This document shows positions 6,959-15,915 of a stretch of DNA of 64,000 nt, piece after piece. Position numbers and translations under genes: made by a program. Location: contig QHSX01000061.1 of assembly GCA_003221695.1 (NCBI GenBank), positions 1 to 64,000 of the forward strand, given 5' to 3'. The first letter of the stretch is position 1; each line of letters begins with the position of its first letter. The DNA comes from Candidatus Rokuibacteriota bacterium. Lineage in GTDB: Bacteria > Methylomirabilota > Methylomirabilia > Rokubacteriales > CSP1-6. A model generated the notes under the pieces. It had not been told where the DNA came from. It did no database searches and saw nothing but the letters and a program-made list of their open reading frames with translations.

Positions 6959-8425
6959 GTGCGGTTCTTCGTCGCGATGTTTTCGCACGAGACGAATACG
7001 TTCAGTACGATTCCGACCGACCGGCGTCAGTTCGAGGCGCGCGACCTCCGCTACGGGGGCGAGCTCCTCGAGGCGTACCGTGGGACCGGCACCTGTCTCG
7101 GCGGCATGATCGACGCCGCGGGGGCGCACGGCGTCACCCTGGTCCCCTCCCTCGCGGCCGCCGCCTCGCCCGCGGGTCGCGTGACCGCCGACTTCTACGA
7201 GGCGACCACACGCCGGATCCTCGACGACCTCCGCGGCGCCGGGCGTCTCGACGGCGTGCTGCTCGACCTGCACGGCGCGATGGTGCCCGAGGGGCTCGAG
7301 GACGGCGAGGGTGACCTGCTGCGCGCCGTGCGGGCCACGGTGGGGTCGGCGATGCCCGTCGCCGTCACGCTCGACTTCCACGCGAATCTGAGCCAGGAAC
7401 TCGTGCGCCACGCGACGCTGCTCCACGGCTACAAGACCTATCCCCACGTGGACATGGACGCGCGCGGCCGGGAGGCGACCAAGCGGCTGCTCGACGTCGT
7501 CCTCAAGCGGTGTCGCCCGACGGTGGCGTGGCGCCAGCCTCCGCTGCTCCCGCCCATCGCCGGCCAGCTGACCGCGCGGGGTCCGATGCGCCGGCTCTAC
7601 GACCGCGCGGCCGAGATGGAGCGCGACCCGCGGGTCGTGACGATCTCGATCTTCGCCGGCTTCCCGCTCGCCGATATCCGCGACGCGGGCCTGTCGGTCT
7701 ACGTCGCGACCGACGGGGACCCGGGCCTCGCCGACCGACTCGCCGACGAGCTCGCCACCATGGCGTGGGCCCACCGGGGCGAGTTCCTCCACACCGCGCC
7801 GCCTCCCGGCGAGGCCGTCGCCCGTGCCCTCGCCGCGGACGGGCGGCCCGTCGTCCTCGCCGACATCGCCGACAACACCGGCGGCGGCGCCGCCGGGGAC
7901 ACGACCGAGATCCTCCGCGAGCTCCTGCGCGTGGGCGCGCGCCCGGCGACGGTTGCCTGCATCTGGGACGCGGAAGCGGTGCAGGCGTGCGCCCGGGCGG
8001 GTGTCGGCGCCACGGTGACGGTGGACGTGGGCGGCAAGGTCGACCCGAGCCACGGGGCGCCGGTCCGCGTGACGGGCCGCGTGCGCACCCTCGGGGACGG
8101 CCGCTTCGTCCACAAGGGCCCGATGCTCCGCGGGCTCGAGGGCCGCCTGGGCCCGACCGCGGTGCTCGACGTCAACGACCTCAAGATCATCCTGATCTCG
8201 CTCCGGTGGCAGACGCTCGACCCCGAGATGCTCCGCGTCGTCGGCGTCGACCCGGCCGCCGAGAAGATCCTGGTCGTGAAGTCGTCGGTCCACTACCGCG
8301 CCGCCTTCGAGCCGCTCGCCCACGCGATCATCGAGGTGGACGCACCGGGCCTCTCGTCGTCGAACCTCGCACGCTTCACCTTCAAACACGTGCGCCGGCC
8401 GATCTTCCCGCTCGACGATTTCTAG
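6959..8425 (+). CDS. M81-family protein, microcystinase C (MlrC)-like
   Basis: 488 residues. M81 proteins are zinc peptidases named for the MlrC enzyme that cleaves linear microcystin fragments; most homologues act on unknown peptides or amides. Signature stretches: MFSHETNTFS at the start, GVLLDLHGAMVPEGLEDGEGD, VTLDFHANLS and LLHGYKTYPHVDMDARG, plus ADNTGGGAAGDTT in the C-terminal MlrC domain. No signal peptide. The chosen GTG has a strong ribosome-binding site; an upstream in-frame start at 6857 would overlap the cupin gene. In this genome type such genes often sit beside importers and may process imported solutes, but that is inference. Confidence 0.9.
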   Translation: MRFFVAMFSHETNTFSTIPTDRRQFEARDLRYGGELLEAYRGTGTCLGGMIDAAGAHGVTLVPSLAAAASPAGRVTADFYEATTRRILDDLRGAGRLDGVLLDLHGAMVPEGLEDGEGDLLRAVRATVGSAMPVAVTLDFHANLSQELVRHATLLHGYKTYPHVDMDARGREATKRLLDVVLKRCRPTVAWRQPPLLPPIAGQLTARGPMRRLYDRAAEMERDPRVVTISIFAGFPLADIRDAGLSVYVATDGDPGLADRLADELATMAWAHRGEFLHTAPPPGEAVARALAADGRPVVLADIADNTGGGAAGDTTEILRELLRVGARPATVACIWDAEAVQACARAGVGATVTVDVGGKVDPSHGAPVRVTGRVRTLGDGRFVHKGPMLRGLEGRLGPTAVLDVNDLKIILISLRWQTLDPEMLRVVGVDPAAEKILVVKSSVHYRAAFEPLAHAIIEVDAPGLSSSNLARFTFKHVRRPIFPLDDF

Positions 8426-8449
8426 CCGATCTGACCGAGGAGAACGCCG

Positions 8450-9079
8450 ATGCCGTCTTCAGCCTTTGTCACGGGAGATTTCAAAATCTTCGACGTGAAG
8501 GGCTTCCAGCCCCGCATGGCCGAGCTCAAGAGCCGCGTCCGCCCCAAGCTCGAGGCGCTCGGCAGGAGCCTCGCGCCCGCGGTGGGCCGCTCGCTCGGGG
8601 GCGAGGTCTTCGCGCATGTCGCCAAGCACGCGCGACGCACCGTGAACCCGCCCGACGACACGTGGGTTGCGTTCAGCCCGGACGCGCGCGGCTACAAGAA
8701 GCACTGTCACTTCAAGGTCGCGGTCGCGCGTCACTCGGTCCGGTTCCTCTTCGAGATCGGTCCCGAGTACGCCGACAAGAAGCGCTGGGCGGCCGCCTGG
8801 AAGAAGAACGCGCCGAAGCTCGCGCCGGTCCTGCGTCGCGTGAAGAGCCTCGCGTGGTTCAAGAACGAGCACGACGAGGAGCCGGCGGCGCCGCTCGCCG
8901 ACCTCACCCCGGAGGGGATCGGCGAGCTCGGGGACGAGCTCCTGCGGACGCGCGACGGCCAGCTCGTGATCGGGCGCGCCACGCCCGCCGACGAGGCCGC
9001 GCGGTGGAGCGAGGCGCAGTATCGCGCCGCCGCGCTCGAGACCTTTCGGGCCCTGGTACCGCTCTACCGTTTGCGCTAG
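8450..9079 (+). CDS. DUF1054 (YktB/UPF0637) family protein
   Basis: 209 residues, full length for the family. The conserved block AKHARRTVNPPDDTWVAF followed by RGYKKHCHFKVAVA is the hallmark of DUF1054, known from Bacillus YktB; no biochemical role is established. Cytoplasmic, no membrane segments. It has a GAGGAG ribosome-binding site and sits 24 bases after the mlrC-like gene, so probably the same transcript. Confidence 0.85.
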   Translation: MPSSAFVTGDFKIFDVKGFQPRMAELKSRVRPKLEALGRSLAPAVGRSLGGEVFAHVAKHARRTVNPPDDTWVAFSPDARGYKKHCHFKVAVARHSVRFLFEIGPEYADKKRWAAAWKKNAPKLAPVLRRVKSLAWFKNEHDEEPAAPLADLTPEGIGELGDELLRTRDGQLVIGRATPADEAARWSEAQYRAAALETFRALVPLYRLR

Positions 9080-9102
9080 GAGACGTCGACGACGAGCTCG
9101 GG

Positions 9103-9750
9103 GTGGACACGACGCGCGGGGTGATCTTCGACATGGACGGCGTGCTGATCGACTCGGGCGCGCACCACCGCGCGGCCTGGCGGGCGCTGCTGGACGAGCT
9201 CGGCGTCGCCCCCGCGCGACCCGATTACTGGCGGCTCACGATCGGCCGCCCCGGAAACGAGGCGGTGGAGCTCCTCCTCGGGCGGGAACTCTCGTGGACC
9301 GAGGCGCGGCGGCTCGCCGACCGGAAGCGCGACCACTACCTGCGCCTCGCGCGCCACGGGCTGCCCGCCGTCCGCGGCGTCACGACGTTCCTCGACGAGC
9401 TCGCCACGGCGTCCATTCCCTGTGCGGTGGCCACCTCCGCCTCGCGCGGGGACGTCGACCGACTCCTCGGTCCGCTCGGGCTCCGCGAGCGGTTCGTCGC
9501 CGCCATCGCCGCCGAGGACGTGCGCTTCGGCAAGCCCGACCCGGAGGTGTACCTGCTCGCCGCGGAGGCGCTCGGCGTGCCGCCCCGGGCGTGCCTCGTG
9601 TTCGAGGACTCGGTCGTCGGCGTCCAGGCGGCGCGGCGCGCGGGCATGCGCGTGATCGGCGTCGCCACGGCCCACACCGAGGACGAGCTGCGTGCGGCAG
9701 GCGCCGCCTCCGTCATCGACGACTTCGAGGGGTTCGCGTGGCCGGCGTGA
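9103..9750 (+). CDS. HAD-family phosphatase/phosphomutase
   Basis: About 215 residues. HAD motif I is VIFDMDGVLIDS (nucleophile and acid Asp), motif II ATSASRG, the motif III lysine is in RFGKPDPEVYLLAAEALG and motif IV is FEDSVVGVQAA. A small alpha-helical cap lies between motifs I and II, as in beta-phosphoglucomutase or phosphoglycolate phosphatase relatives. The GTG at 9103 is chosen; GTG 9121 is possible. The substrate is probably a small phosphorylated sugar. It is coupled to the following methyltransferase by a GTGA overlap. Confidence 0.88.
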   Translation: MDTTRGVIFDMDGVLIDSGAHHRAAWRALLDELGVAPARPDYWRLTIGRPGNEAVELLLGRELSWTEARRLADRKRDHYLRLARHGLPAVRGVTTFLDELATASIPCAVATSASRGDVDRLLGPLGLRERFVAAIAAEDVRFGKPDPEVYLLAAEALGVPPRACLVFEDSVVGVQAARRAGMRVIGVATAHTEDELRAAGAASVIDDFEGFAWPA

Positions 9751-10340
9751 GCGCCCCCGAGTTCTGGACCGATCTCTACACCCGCGGCGGCGACGGCTGG
9801 GAGCTCGGCCGACCCGCGCCGGCGCTCGTGGAGTTCCTGGAGGCCACGCGCCTGCCGCCCGGCCGCGTCGCGGTCCCCGGCTGCGGGCGCGGCCACGATG
9901 TGCTCCACCTGTCCCGGCGCGGCTACCAGGCCGTCGGCTTCGACTTCGCGCCGGCGGCGATCGCCGCGGCGCGCGCCCGGGCGAAGGCGGAGCGCCTCGC
10001 GGTCGAGTTCGAGCAGCGCGACATCTTCACCCTCGACCGCGACTACGCCAACACGTTCGACGGCGTGTGGGAGTACACGTGCTTCTGCGCGATCGACCCC
10101 GCGCGCCGCGCCGAGTACGTGCGCACGATGGCCGCGATCCTGCGACCCGGTGGCTGGTTCCTCGCGTGCTTCTATCCGATTCGGCAGCGCGGCGGCGGCC
10201 CGCCCTTCCCGGTCGCGCGGAGCGAGGTGCGGCGCCGCTTCGCGGGGCCGTTCAGAATCGAGCGCGCCGAGGTGCCGTTCCGTTCGGTCGAGCGGCGTCT
10301 GGGCCAGGAATGGATGGTCCTCTTCCGTAAGACGTGTTAA
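9747..10340 (+). CDS. TPMT-like class I SAM methyltransferase
   Basis: 197 residues, thiopurine S-methyltransferase-related. It starts with FWTDLYTRGGDGWELGRPAP, the characteristic TPMT N-terminus, then the SAM-binding motif VAVPGCGRGHDVLHL and GFDFAPAAIAAAR, FDGVWEYTCFCAIDP and LRPGGWFLACFYP. The family methylates thiols, selenols, halides or thiocyanate, so detoxification is plausible. The start is the GTG overlapping the HAD stop. Confidence 0.88.
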   Translation: MSAPEFWTDLYTRGGDGWELGRPAPALVEFLEATRLPPGRVAVPGCGRGHDVLHLSRRGYQAVGFDFAPAAIAAARARAKAERLAVEFEQRDIFTLDRDYANTFDGVWEYTCFCAIDPARRAEYVRTMAAILRPGGWFLACFYPIRQRGGGPPFPVARSEVRRRFAGPFRIERAEVPFRSVERRLGQEWMVLFRKTC

Positions 10341-10378
10341 CGTTACGGCCACTTTTCGCCCCGAGGAGGTAGCGCGAC

Positions 10379-11701
10379 ATGCGAACGCTCCGAACGATGC
10401 TGCTGGCGCTCGGCGGCGCGGCGGTCCTCATCGCGGCGCCGGTGTCCCGCGCCGACGCCCAGGGGCAGACGATCAAGATTGGCGTCCTCTACGACCACAC
10501 GGGCCCGTTCTCGGCGGCGGGGTCCCTCAATTGCTGGCGCGGCGCCAAGATGATCATCGACTACGTCAATGAACGCGGGGGCGTGCTCGGCAAGTACAAG
10601 ATCGTCCAGGTCGACGGCGACAGCCAGTCGAAGGCCGAGGTCGCGATCAACGAGGCCGAGCGTCTGCTCAACGTCGAGAAGGTCGACATCCTCGCGGGGG
10701 TCTACTCGAGCGCCCACGCGGTGCCGCTCGCCGAGAAGGTCGACAAGCAGAAGAGGTTCCTCTGGATCACCACCGCGATCTCGTCGAAGGTCTTCGACGG
10801 GCGCAACCTCCAGTACACGTTCCGTCCGCAGCCGACCGGCACGCAGTTCGGCGAGCTCTCGGTGGAGTACGTCGCCGACTACTCGCAGGACCGGTTCAAG
10901 AAGGCCCCCAAGGACCTCCGGCTGGCGATCATCTACGAGGACGGCGCGTACGGCACCGACGTCGCGCTCGGCAACGAGCTGAAGGCGAAGGAGCTCGGGC
11001 TCAACGTCGTGCTGAAGGAAGGCTATTCGATCAACGCGCCCGACCTCTCGTCGCTCGTCACGAAGCTCCGCGCCGCGCGACCCGACGTCCTCTACCACAC
11101 CGGCTACAACCCCGACATCTCGCTCTTCCTCCGCCAGGCCAAGGAGCAGGGGCTCCGCCTCCGGGCCTACATCGGCCACGGCGCCGGCCACAGCCAGCTC
11201 GACAAGCTGAAGGAGGCCTTCGGCAAGGACGTGGAGTTCTTCCACACGCTCGACCCGATCGCTTCCCAGCTCCTGGACCCGAAGAAACTCAAGCCCGGCG
11301 TCGGCGACCTCACCGCCGAGATGGTGAAGCGGTACAAGACGCAGTACGACGCCAACGCTCCCACGGCCGCGATCGCACCGCACGTCTCGATGGGCTTCAA
11401 CAACCTGTACGTCTTGCTGTCCGACGTGCTGCCGCGCGCCATCCAGAAGCACGGCGGCTTCGGCCCCGACGCGCTGGCCGCCGCGGCCCGCGAGACCGAC
11501 ATCCCCGACGGCGGCACGATGCAGGGCTACGGCGTGAAGTTCTACCCGCCTGGACACCGGTTCGCCGGCCAGAACCAGCGCGCGTTCCCCGCCGTCTTCC
11601 AGATCATCGAGGGGAAGTTCGAGCTGGTCTATCCAAAGACCGTGGCGACCGCCCAGCCGGTCCTGCCGCTCCCGGCGTCCTCGCCGTTTGCGCTTCGCTG
11701 A
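10379..11701 (+). CDS. Branched-chain-amino-acid-type ABC binding protein (LivK-like)
   Basis: 440 residues, periplasmic ligand-binding protein (Peripla_BP_6). A Sec signal peptide ends around APVSRADAQG; the mature protein opens with IKIGVLYDHTGPFSAAGSL, typical of this class. ADILAGVYSSAHAV and LAIIYEDGAYGTDVALGNEL mark the two lobes. It has a GAGGAGG ribosome-binding site and leads the livGFHM operon. The family carries amino acids, amides, urea or aromatic acids; the ligand is unknown. Confidence 0.92.
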   Translation: MRTLRTMLLALGGAAVLIAAPVSRADAQGQTIKIGVLYDHTGPFSAAGSLNCWRGAKMIIDYVNERGGVLGKYKIVQVDGDSQSKAEVAINEAERLLNVEKVDILAGVYSSAHAVPLAEKVDKQKRFLWITTAISSKVFDGRNLQYTFRPQPTGTQFGELSVEYVADYSQDRFKKAPKDLRLAIIYEDGAYGTDVALGNELKAKELGLNVVLKEGYSINAPDLSSLVTKLRAARPDVLYHTGYNPDISLFLRQAKEQGLRLRAYIGHGAGHSQLDKLKEAFGKDVEFFHTLDPIASQLLDPKKLKPGVGDLTAEMVKRYKTQYDANAPTAAIAPHVSMGFNNLYVLLSDVLPRAIQKHGGFGPDALAAAARETDIPDGGTMQGYGVKFYPPGHRFAGQNQRAFPAVFQIIEGKFELVYPKTVATAQPVLPLPASSPFALR

Positions 11702-11708
11702 CCTCGGA

Positions 11709-11725
11709 GGGGGGCGCCGCCCCCC
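11709..11725 (+). promoter_or_regulatory. GC hairpin between binding-protein and livG genes
   Basis: GGGGGGC GCC GCCCCCC forms a 7-bp all-GC stem with a 3-base loop. It abuts the livG ATG (two bases later) and buries the only Shine-Dalgarno-like purines (GGAGG 11706-11710). It could protect the 3' end of the abundant binding-protein message and lower livG translation, a known way of tuning importer stoichiometry; the role is inference. Confidence 0.5.
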
Positions 11726-11727
11726 GT

Positions 11728-12459
11728 ATGCTCGCGGTTAAGGGGCTGACGAAGCACTTCGGCGGTTTCGCGGCGCTGACCGCGGTCTCCTTCGAGGTCA
11801 ACGACGGAGAGATCCTCGGGCTCATCGGGCCGAACGGCTCGGGAAAGACCACGGCCTTCAACTGCATCTCGGGCGCGCTCCCGTGCACGGCGGGCTCCAT
11901 CCGGTTCCGCGGCGAAGAGATCGCCGGCCTCACACCCGACGCGATCTGCCACCGGGGGATCGCCAGGACATTCCAGATCCCGCGGCCGTTCCGCAAGCTC
12001 TCGATCCTCGAGAACGTCGCCGTCGCGGCCCACTTCGGCGCGGCGCGCCGGGCGGACGCGGCGGAGGCGCGCCGCCGCGCGCGCGAGATCCTGGTCACGG
12101 TCGGCTTGCCCGCCGACGGCCTGGCCTCCACGGCGCTGCTGGGCGCGGCCGGGCTCAAGAAGCTCGAGCTGGCGCGGGCCCTCGCCACGGGGCCGCGGCT
12201 CTTGCTGGCCGACGAGAGCCTGGGCGGTCTGGACCCGACAGAGATGACCACGGCCGCCGAGTTGCTCAGGCGGATCCGGGGGGAGCTCGGCGTCACCATC
12301 GTCTGGGTCGAGCACATCATGGCCACGCTCATGCGCGTCGTGGACCGGGTCGTCGTGCTCGACCACGGCGAGAAGATCGCCGAGGGGACCCCGCTCGACG
12401 TCGCGGAGGATCCGCGCGTGGTCGAGGCCTACCTGGGCGAGAGAATCGTGCTCACGTGA
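11728..12459 (+). CDS. livG: LivG-like ABC ATPase
   Basis: 243 residues. Walker A GPNGSGKTT at about 34-42, Walker B LLLADES followed by LGGLDPTEM, switch His in WVEHIMATLM. The ABC signature is not LSGGQ but LGAAGLKKLELARAL, a divergent form that occurs in some LivG subclasses, so it need not mean inactivity. Energises branched-chain-type import at the cytoplasmic membrane together with LivF. It overlaps livF by GTGA. Confidence 0.9.
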   Translation: MLAVKGLTKHFGGFAALTAVSFEVNDGEILGLIGPNGSGKTTAFNCISGALPCTAGSIRFRGEEIAGLTPDAICHRGIARTFQIPRPFRKLSILENVAVAAHFGAARRADAAEARRRAREILVTVGLPADGLASTALLGAAGLKKLELARALATGPRLLLADESLGGLDPTEMTTAAELLRRIRGELGVTIVWVEHIMATLMRVVDRVVVLDHGEKIAEGTPLDVAEDPRVVEAYLGERIVLT

Positions 12460-13166
12460 GCATGCTCGAGCTCCGGGGGGTCACGGCCGGCTACGGCCAC
12501 TTCACCGCCCTCTGGGACGTCACGCTCCGCGTCGAGGCGGGCGAGGCCGTCGCCGTCGTGGGGCCGAACGGCAGCGGCAAGACGACGCTCATGCGCGTGA
12601 TCTCGGGGCTCGTCGCCGCGCGCGCGGGTGACCTCGTCTTCGAGGGCGACTCGCTCGGCGGCCGCAAGGCGCACGAGGTCGTGCGCCGCGGCATCGCCCA
12701 CGTTCCCGAGGGCCGCCGCGTCTTTCCGCGCCTCACCGTGGCCGACAACCTCAGGATGGGGGCGTTCCAGCCGCGCGCGCGCGCGGCGTTCGCCGAGTCG
12801 CTCGCGCGGGTGTACGACCTGTTCCCCGTGCTGCGGGAGCGCGAGCGGCAGCCCGCCGGCAGCCTCTCGGGCGGCGAGCAGCAGATGTTGGCACTCGGCC
12901 GCGCCCTGATGTCGCGGCCCAAGCTGATCCTGCTCGACGAGCCCTCGATGGGGCTGGCGCCCGTGATGGTGCTCCGGCTCTTCGACCTCCTCCGCCGCGT
13001 GCGCGCGGAGGGCTACACGATCCTCGTGGTCGAGCAGAACGTCCGCCAGGTGCTGAGGCTCGTGGACCGCGCGTATCTGCTCGAGGTGGGGCGGATCCGG
13101 ATGGAGGGGCGCGCCGCCGAGCTCAGCGAGCAGGCCTTCGTGCGGAAGGCGTACGTGGGCCTGTGA
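12456..13166 (+). CDS. livF: LivF-like ABC ATPase
   Basis: 236 residues from the GTG overlapping the livG stop (an ATG at 12462 is the alternative). Walker A GPNGSGKTT, signature SLSGGEQQMLALGRAL, Walker B LILLDEPSMGLAP and switch His-region VVEQNVRQVL, the usual LivF sequence with Gln-Asn after VVE. Partner of LivG in the heterodimeric ATPase. It overlaps livH by 4 bases. Confidence 0.93.
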   Translation: MSMLELRGVTAGYGHFTALWDVTLRVEAGEAVAVVGPNGSGKTTLMRVISGLVAARAGDLVFEGDSLGGRKAHEVVRRGIAHVPEGRRVFPRLTVADNLRMGAFQPRARAAFAESLARVYDLFPVLRERERQPAGSLSGGEQQMLALGRALMSRPKLILLDEPSMGLAPVMVLRLFDLLRRVRAEGYTILVVEQNVRQVLRLVDRAYLLEVGRIRMEGRAAELSEQAFVRKAYVGL

Positions 13167-14029
13167 TCGAGCCGATCTTCCTTCTCGAGGCGGCCGTGAA
13201 CGGCATTCTCCTGAGCGGCGTCCTGGCGCTCCTGGCGCTCGGCCTGAACCTGATCTTCGGCGTGGTCGACATCGTCTGGATCGCCTACGTCGACCTCGTC
13301 ATGGTCTGCATGTACCTCGTCTACTTCCTGGTGATGGTCTACGGCTGGCCCCTCTGGCTCGCCGGCCTCGGGTCGCTGGCGCTGGGGGCCCTGCTGGGCC
13401 TGGGCGTGCACCTCTTGATCATCACGCCGATCCTCGGAAGCGCGCCCGTCAACCAGCTCCTCGCGACCGGCGGGCTCCTCTTCTTCCTCCAGTCGTTCGC
13501 GACGTTTCTCTGGACCACCGACCACAAGACCGTCCGCCTGGCGCTGCCGATCCTCGAGGTCGGCGGCATGTTCCTCTCGTTCGTGCGCCTGATCGCGTTC
13601 GTCATCTCGCTCCTCGCGATGCTCGGCCTCTGGGTCTTCCTGCGCCGGACCTACATCGGCACCGCGATCCGCGCCGTCTCGCAGGACCGCGAGGCGATGG
13701 CGCTGATGGGCGCCAACCCGCAGTACGTCTACCTCGTCACCTCGGCCATCGGGGGGGCGATGGCGGGGCTCGCCGGGGCGCTGCTCGTCATCCAGTACTC
13801 GGTGCACCCGTTCTTCGGCGCCGCGTTCGGGCCCCTCACCTTCATGATCTGCGTGCTCGGCGGTCTCGGGAACATGGTCGGCGCCTTCGTCGCGGCGGTC
13901 GTCATGAGCGAGATCATCTCGATCGGCGGCGTCGTGATCTCGACCGAGATGGGGTACGTGATCGCGTTCGTCGTCTTCATCGTGATGATGTTCGTCCGTC
14001 CGGGCGGCCTGCTGGTGCGGCGCGGATGA
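13163..14029 (+). CDS. livH: LivH-like branched-chain-type ABC permease
   Basis: 288 residues, mostly hydrophobic with about eight membrane helices. LNLIFGVVDIVWIAYVD at the N-terminus is the LivH pattern, and RRTYIGTAIRAVSQDREAMALMG is the cytoplasmic coupling loop contacting the ATPases. The C-terminus PGGLLVRRG is typical. GTG start overlapping livF, ATGA overlap with livM. Confidence 0.92.
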   Translation: MIEPIFLLEAAVNGILLSGVLALLALGLNLIFGVVDIVWIAYVDLVMVCMYLVYFLVMVYGWPLWLAGLGSLALGALLGLGVHLLIITPILGSAPVNQLLATGGLLFFLQSFATFLWTTDHKTVRLALPILEVGGMFLSFVRLIAFVISLLAMLGLWVFLRRTYIGTAIRAVSQDREAMALMGANPQYVYLVTSAIGGAMAGLAGALLVIQYSVHPFFGAAFGPLTFMICVLGGLGNMVGAFVAAVVMSEIISIGGVVISTEMGYVIAFVVFIVMMFVRPGGLLVRRG

Positions 14030-15024
14030 GGGCCGGGCGGCTCGCCGGCGCGGTGCTCCTCGCCCTCCTGGTGCTGGGGCCGTTCCTGCCGATGGGCGGC
14101 ATGCGCCAGTACGTCCTGCACGTCCTGATCCAGATCCTCGTCTGGTCCTTCATCGGCGGCGCGTGGTCACTCATGGGCCGCTTCGGCCTCGTCTCCCTGG
14201 GCCACGGAGCCTTCCTCGGCCTCGGGGCTTACACGGTGACCCTCCTCTGGAACGCCTACGGCCTCACGCCCTGGCTCGGCGGCGTGGTCGCCGCCGCGCT
14301 CACGATCGTCGTGGCGCTGGTCGTCGCCTATCCCTGCTCGCGATTCCAGGTCGTCGGCCACTATTTCGCCCTCGTCACGCTCGCCGTCGGCGAAGTCGTG
14401 CGCCTGCTGATCATCGCCGAGCGCAACTGGACCGGCGGCTCCCTCGGTCTCTCGCTCAGGGCTTCTCCGAGCGACAGCCTGCTCGCCATGCAGTTCGCCG
14501 ACAAGCGCGTCTTCTATTACGCCTCGCTGGTCCTCTGGCTCGCCGGGCTCTGGATCTGGTACCGTGTGGACCGGTCGATGGCGCGGGAGGCGATGGAGGC
14601 GATCGGCGAGGACGAGACCGCCGCGGCGTCCGTCGGCATCCACGTGACACGGTTCAAGATGGGGATCACGATGCTCTCGGCGGGTCTGACGGCGATCGGC
14701 GGTGTGGCGTACGCCCAGTACATCACGTACGTGAACCCGGACACCCTCGCCGGCATCGGCGTCTCGCTCCGCATCGTGTTCGCCGTCGTCCTGGGTGGGA
14801 TGTACTCGCTGCTCGGCCCGACCGTGGGAACGGCGCTCACGATTGCGCTCGGCGAGTACCTCCGTGTGGTGTTCGGGCTCAGGCTCATCGGCATGGCCGA
14901 GACGATCTACGGGCTGCTCCTGATCGTGTTCATCATCTTCCTGCCCGCGGGTATCTACGGCTCGCTCCGGGATGCTGTAACGAGACTCGCGAGGCCGGCT
15001 CGACTCGCGGGTGGGCTGAGCTAG
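14026..15024 (+). CDS. livM: LivM-like branched-chain-type ABC permease
   Basis: 332 residues, polytopic. LMGRFGLVSLGHGAFLGLGA is the LivM N-terminal signature, and AMEAIGEDETAAASVGIHVTRFK the coupling loop. It completes the importer set. The stop is directly followed, with no gap, by the ATG of the ParB-domain gene, so that gene is in the same message. Confidence 0.92.
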   Translation: MRAGRLAGAVLLALLVLGPFLPMGGMRQYVLHVLIQILVWSFIGGAWSLMGRFGLVSLGHGAFLGLGAYTVTLLWNAYGLTPWLGGVVAAALTIVVALVVAYPCSRFQVVGHYFALVTLAVGEVVRLLIIAERNWTGGSLGLSLRASPSDSLLAMQFADKRVFYYASLVLWLAGLWIWYRVDRSMAREAMEAIGEDETAAASVGIHVTRFKMGITMLSAGLTAIGGVAYAQYITYVNPDTLAGIGVSLRIVFAVVLGGMYSLLGPTVGTALTIALGEYLRVVFGLRLIGMAETIYGLLLIVFIIFLPAGIYGSLRDAVTRLARPARLAGGLS

Positions 15025-15915
15025 ATGCGCGCGGAACCGCCGGCCAGGGCCCAGGCGCTCGCGGCGCAGGTCGAGCGCGACGGCGGCACGACGCTCGCGG
15101 TCTACCAGGAGCCGCTCGGCGAGCACTGGCAGATCTTCTGTCTCCTCCCGCGCGAGCGCGTGGAGGCGAGCCCCTACCAGCGCGACCTCTCGCCGGCTCA
15201 CGTCAAGCGCCTGACCGAGACCATCAAGCGGCTCGACCGCTTCGTGGACCCGATCGTGGTGATCTCGCCGAAGCCGGGCGTCTACTGGACGCCCAACGGG
15301 AACCATCGCCGCGCGGTGCTCGACAAGCTCCGGGTCGAGCGGGTCCCCGCGATCCTCGTCGTGGAGCCCGAGATGGTCTTCGAGGTGCTCCCCCTCAACG
15401 TCGAGAAGGCCCACAACCTGAAGGAGAAGTCGCTCGAGGTCATCCGGATGTACCGGGCGCTCGTGAAGGACGAGTCCTCCACGACCGAAGAGCGCTGGCA
15501 GCCCCAGTTCGAGTCCGCCCACTTCATCACGCTCGGCCTCCTCTACGAGGAGAACAAGCGGTTCGCGGGCGGGGCGTTCGCGCCGATCCTCCGACGCGTG
15601 GACAAGTTCCTGAAGCTCACCCTGCCGAAGGGCCTCGAGGAGCGCCTCGACCGCGCCACGCTCGTTCGCGAGGCGGACGCGGCGCTGGGCGAGGTCGTGG
15701 CGCGGATCAAGAAGCGCGGCATCAACCACCCGTATGTGAAGAACTACGTGCTGGCCCGCACCACGCCGCTCACCCGGGCGCGCAAGACGCTGCCGCCCTT
15801 CGAGCAGACCTTCAAGAAGCTCCGCGCGAACCTCGAGGCGTTCGACGTCTCCAAGGTCCGCTACGACGAGATCCAGCGCTCCGCGATCATGGCGGCGCCC
15901 GCGCCGGCTGAGTGA
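15025..15915 (+). CDS. ParB N-terminal-like (ParB/Srx) domain protein
   Basis: 296 residues, cytoplasmic. Residues ~40-125 resemble a ParB/sulfiredoxin-fold domain: RVEASPYQRDLSPAHVKRLT, DRFVDPIVVISPKPGVYWTP and NGNHRRAVLDKLRVERVPAI, the last matching the ParB motif GNHRxxAA. There is no recognisable helix-turn-helix; the C-terminal half is helical and lysine-rich. Known relatives are CTPases, nucleases or sulfiredoxins, so the activity cannot be assigned. Its place directly behind livM and before an SDR, rather than near parA, is unusual and suggests a regulatory or metabolic role. Confidence 0.75.
   Translation: MRAEPPARAQALAAQVERDGGTTLAVYQEPLGEHWQIFCLLPRERVEASPYQRDLSPAHVKRLTETIKRLDRFVDPIVVISPKPGVYWTPNGNHRRAVLDKLRVERVPAILVVEPEMVFEVLPLNVEKAHNLKEKSLEVIRMYRALVKDESSTTEERWQPQFESAHFITLGLLYEENKRFAGGAFAPILRRVDKFLKLTLPKGLEERLDRATLVREADAALGEVVARIKKRGINHPYVKNYVLARTTPLTRARKTLPPFEQTFKKLRANLEAFDVSKVRYDEIQRSAIMAAPAPAE

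Noticed and set aside
6518-8389. Open minus-strand extension upstream of the glycosyltransferase (total 996 codons)
   Set aside because: Low-complexity Arg/His/Asp-rich shadow opposite the mlrC-like gene; the real protein starts at the TTG overlapping the cupin stop.
12130-12190. LivG ABC signature degraded (LGAAGLKK instead of LSGGQ) as evidence of an inactive ATPase
   Set aside because: Similar divergent signatures (LTLAGxKRLE type) occur in functional-looking LivG proteins as far as I recall, and Walker A, Walker B and the switch His are intact.
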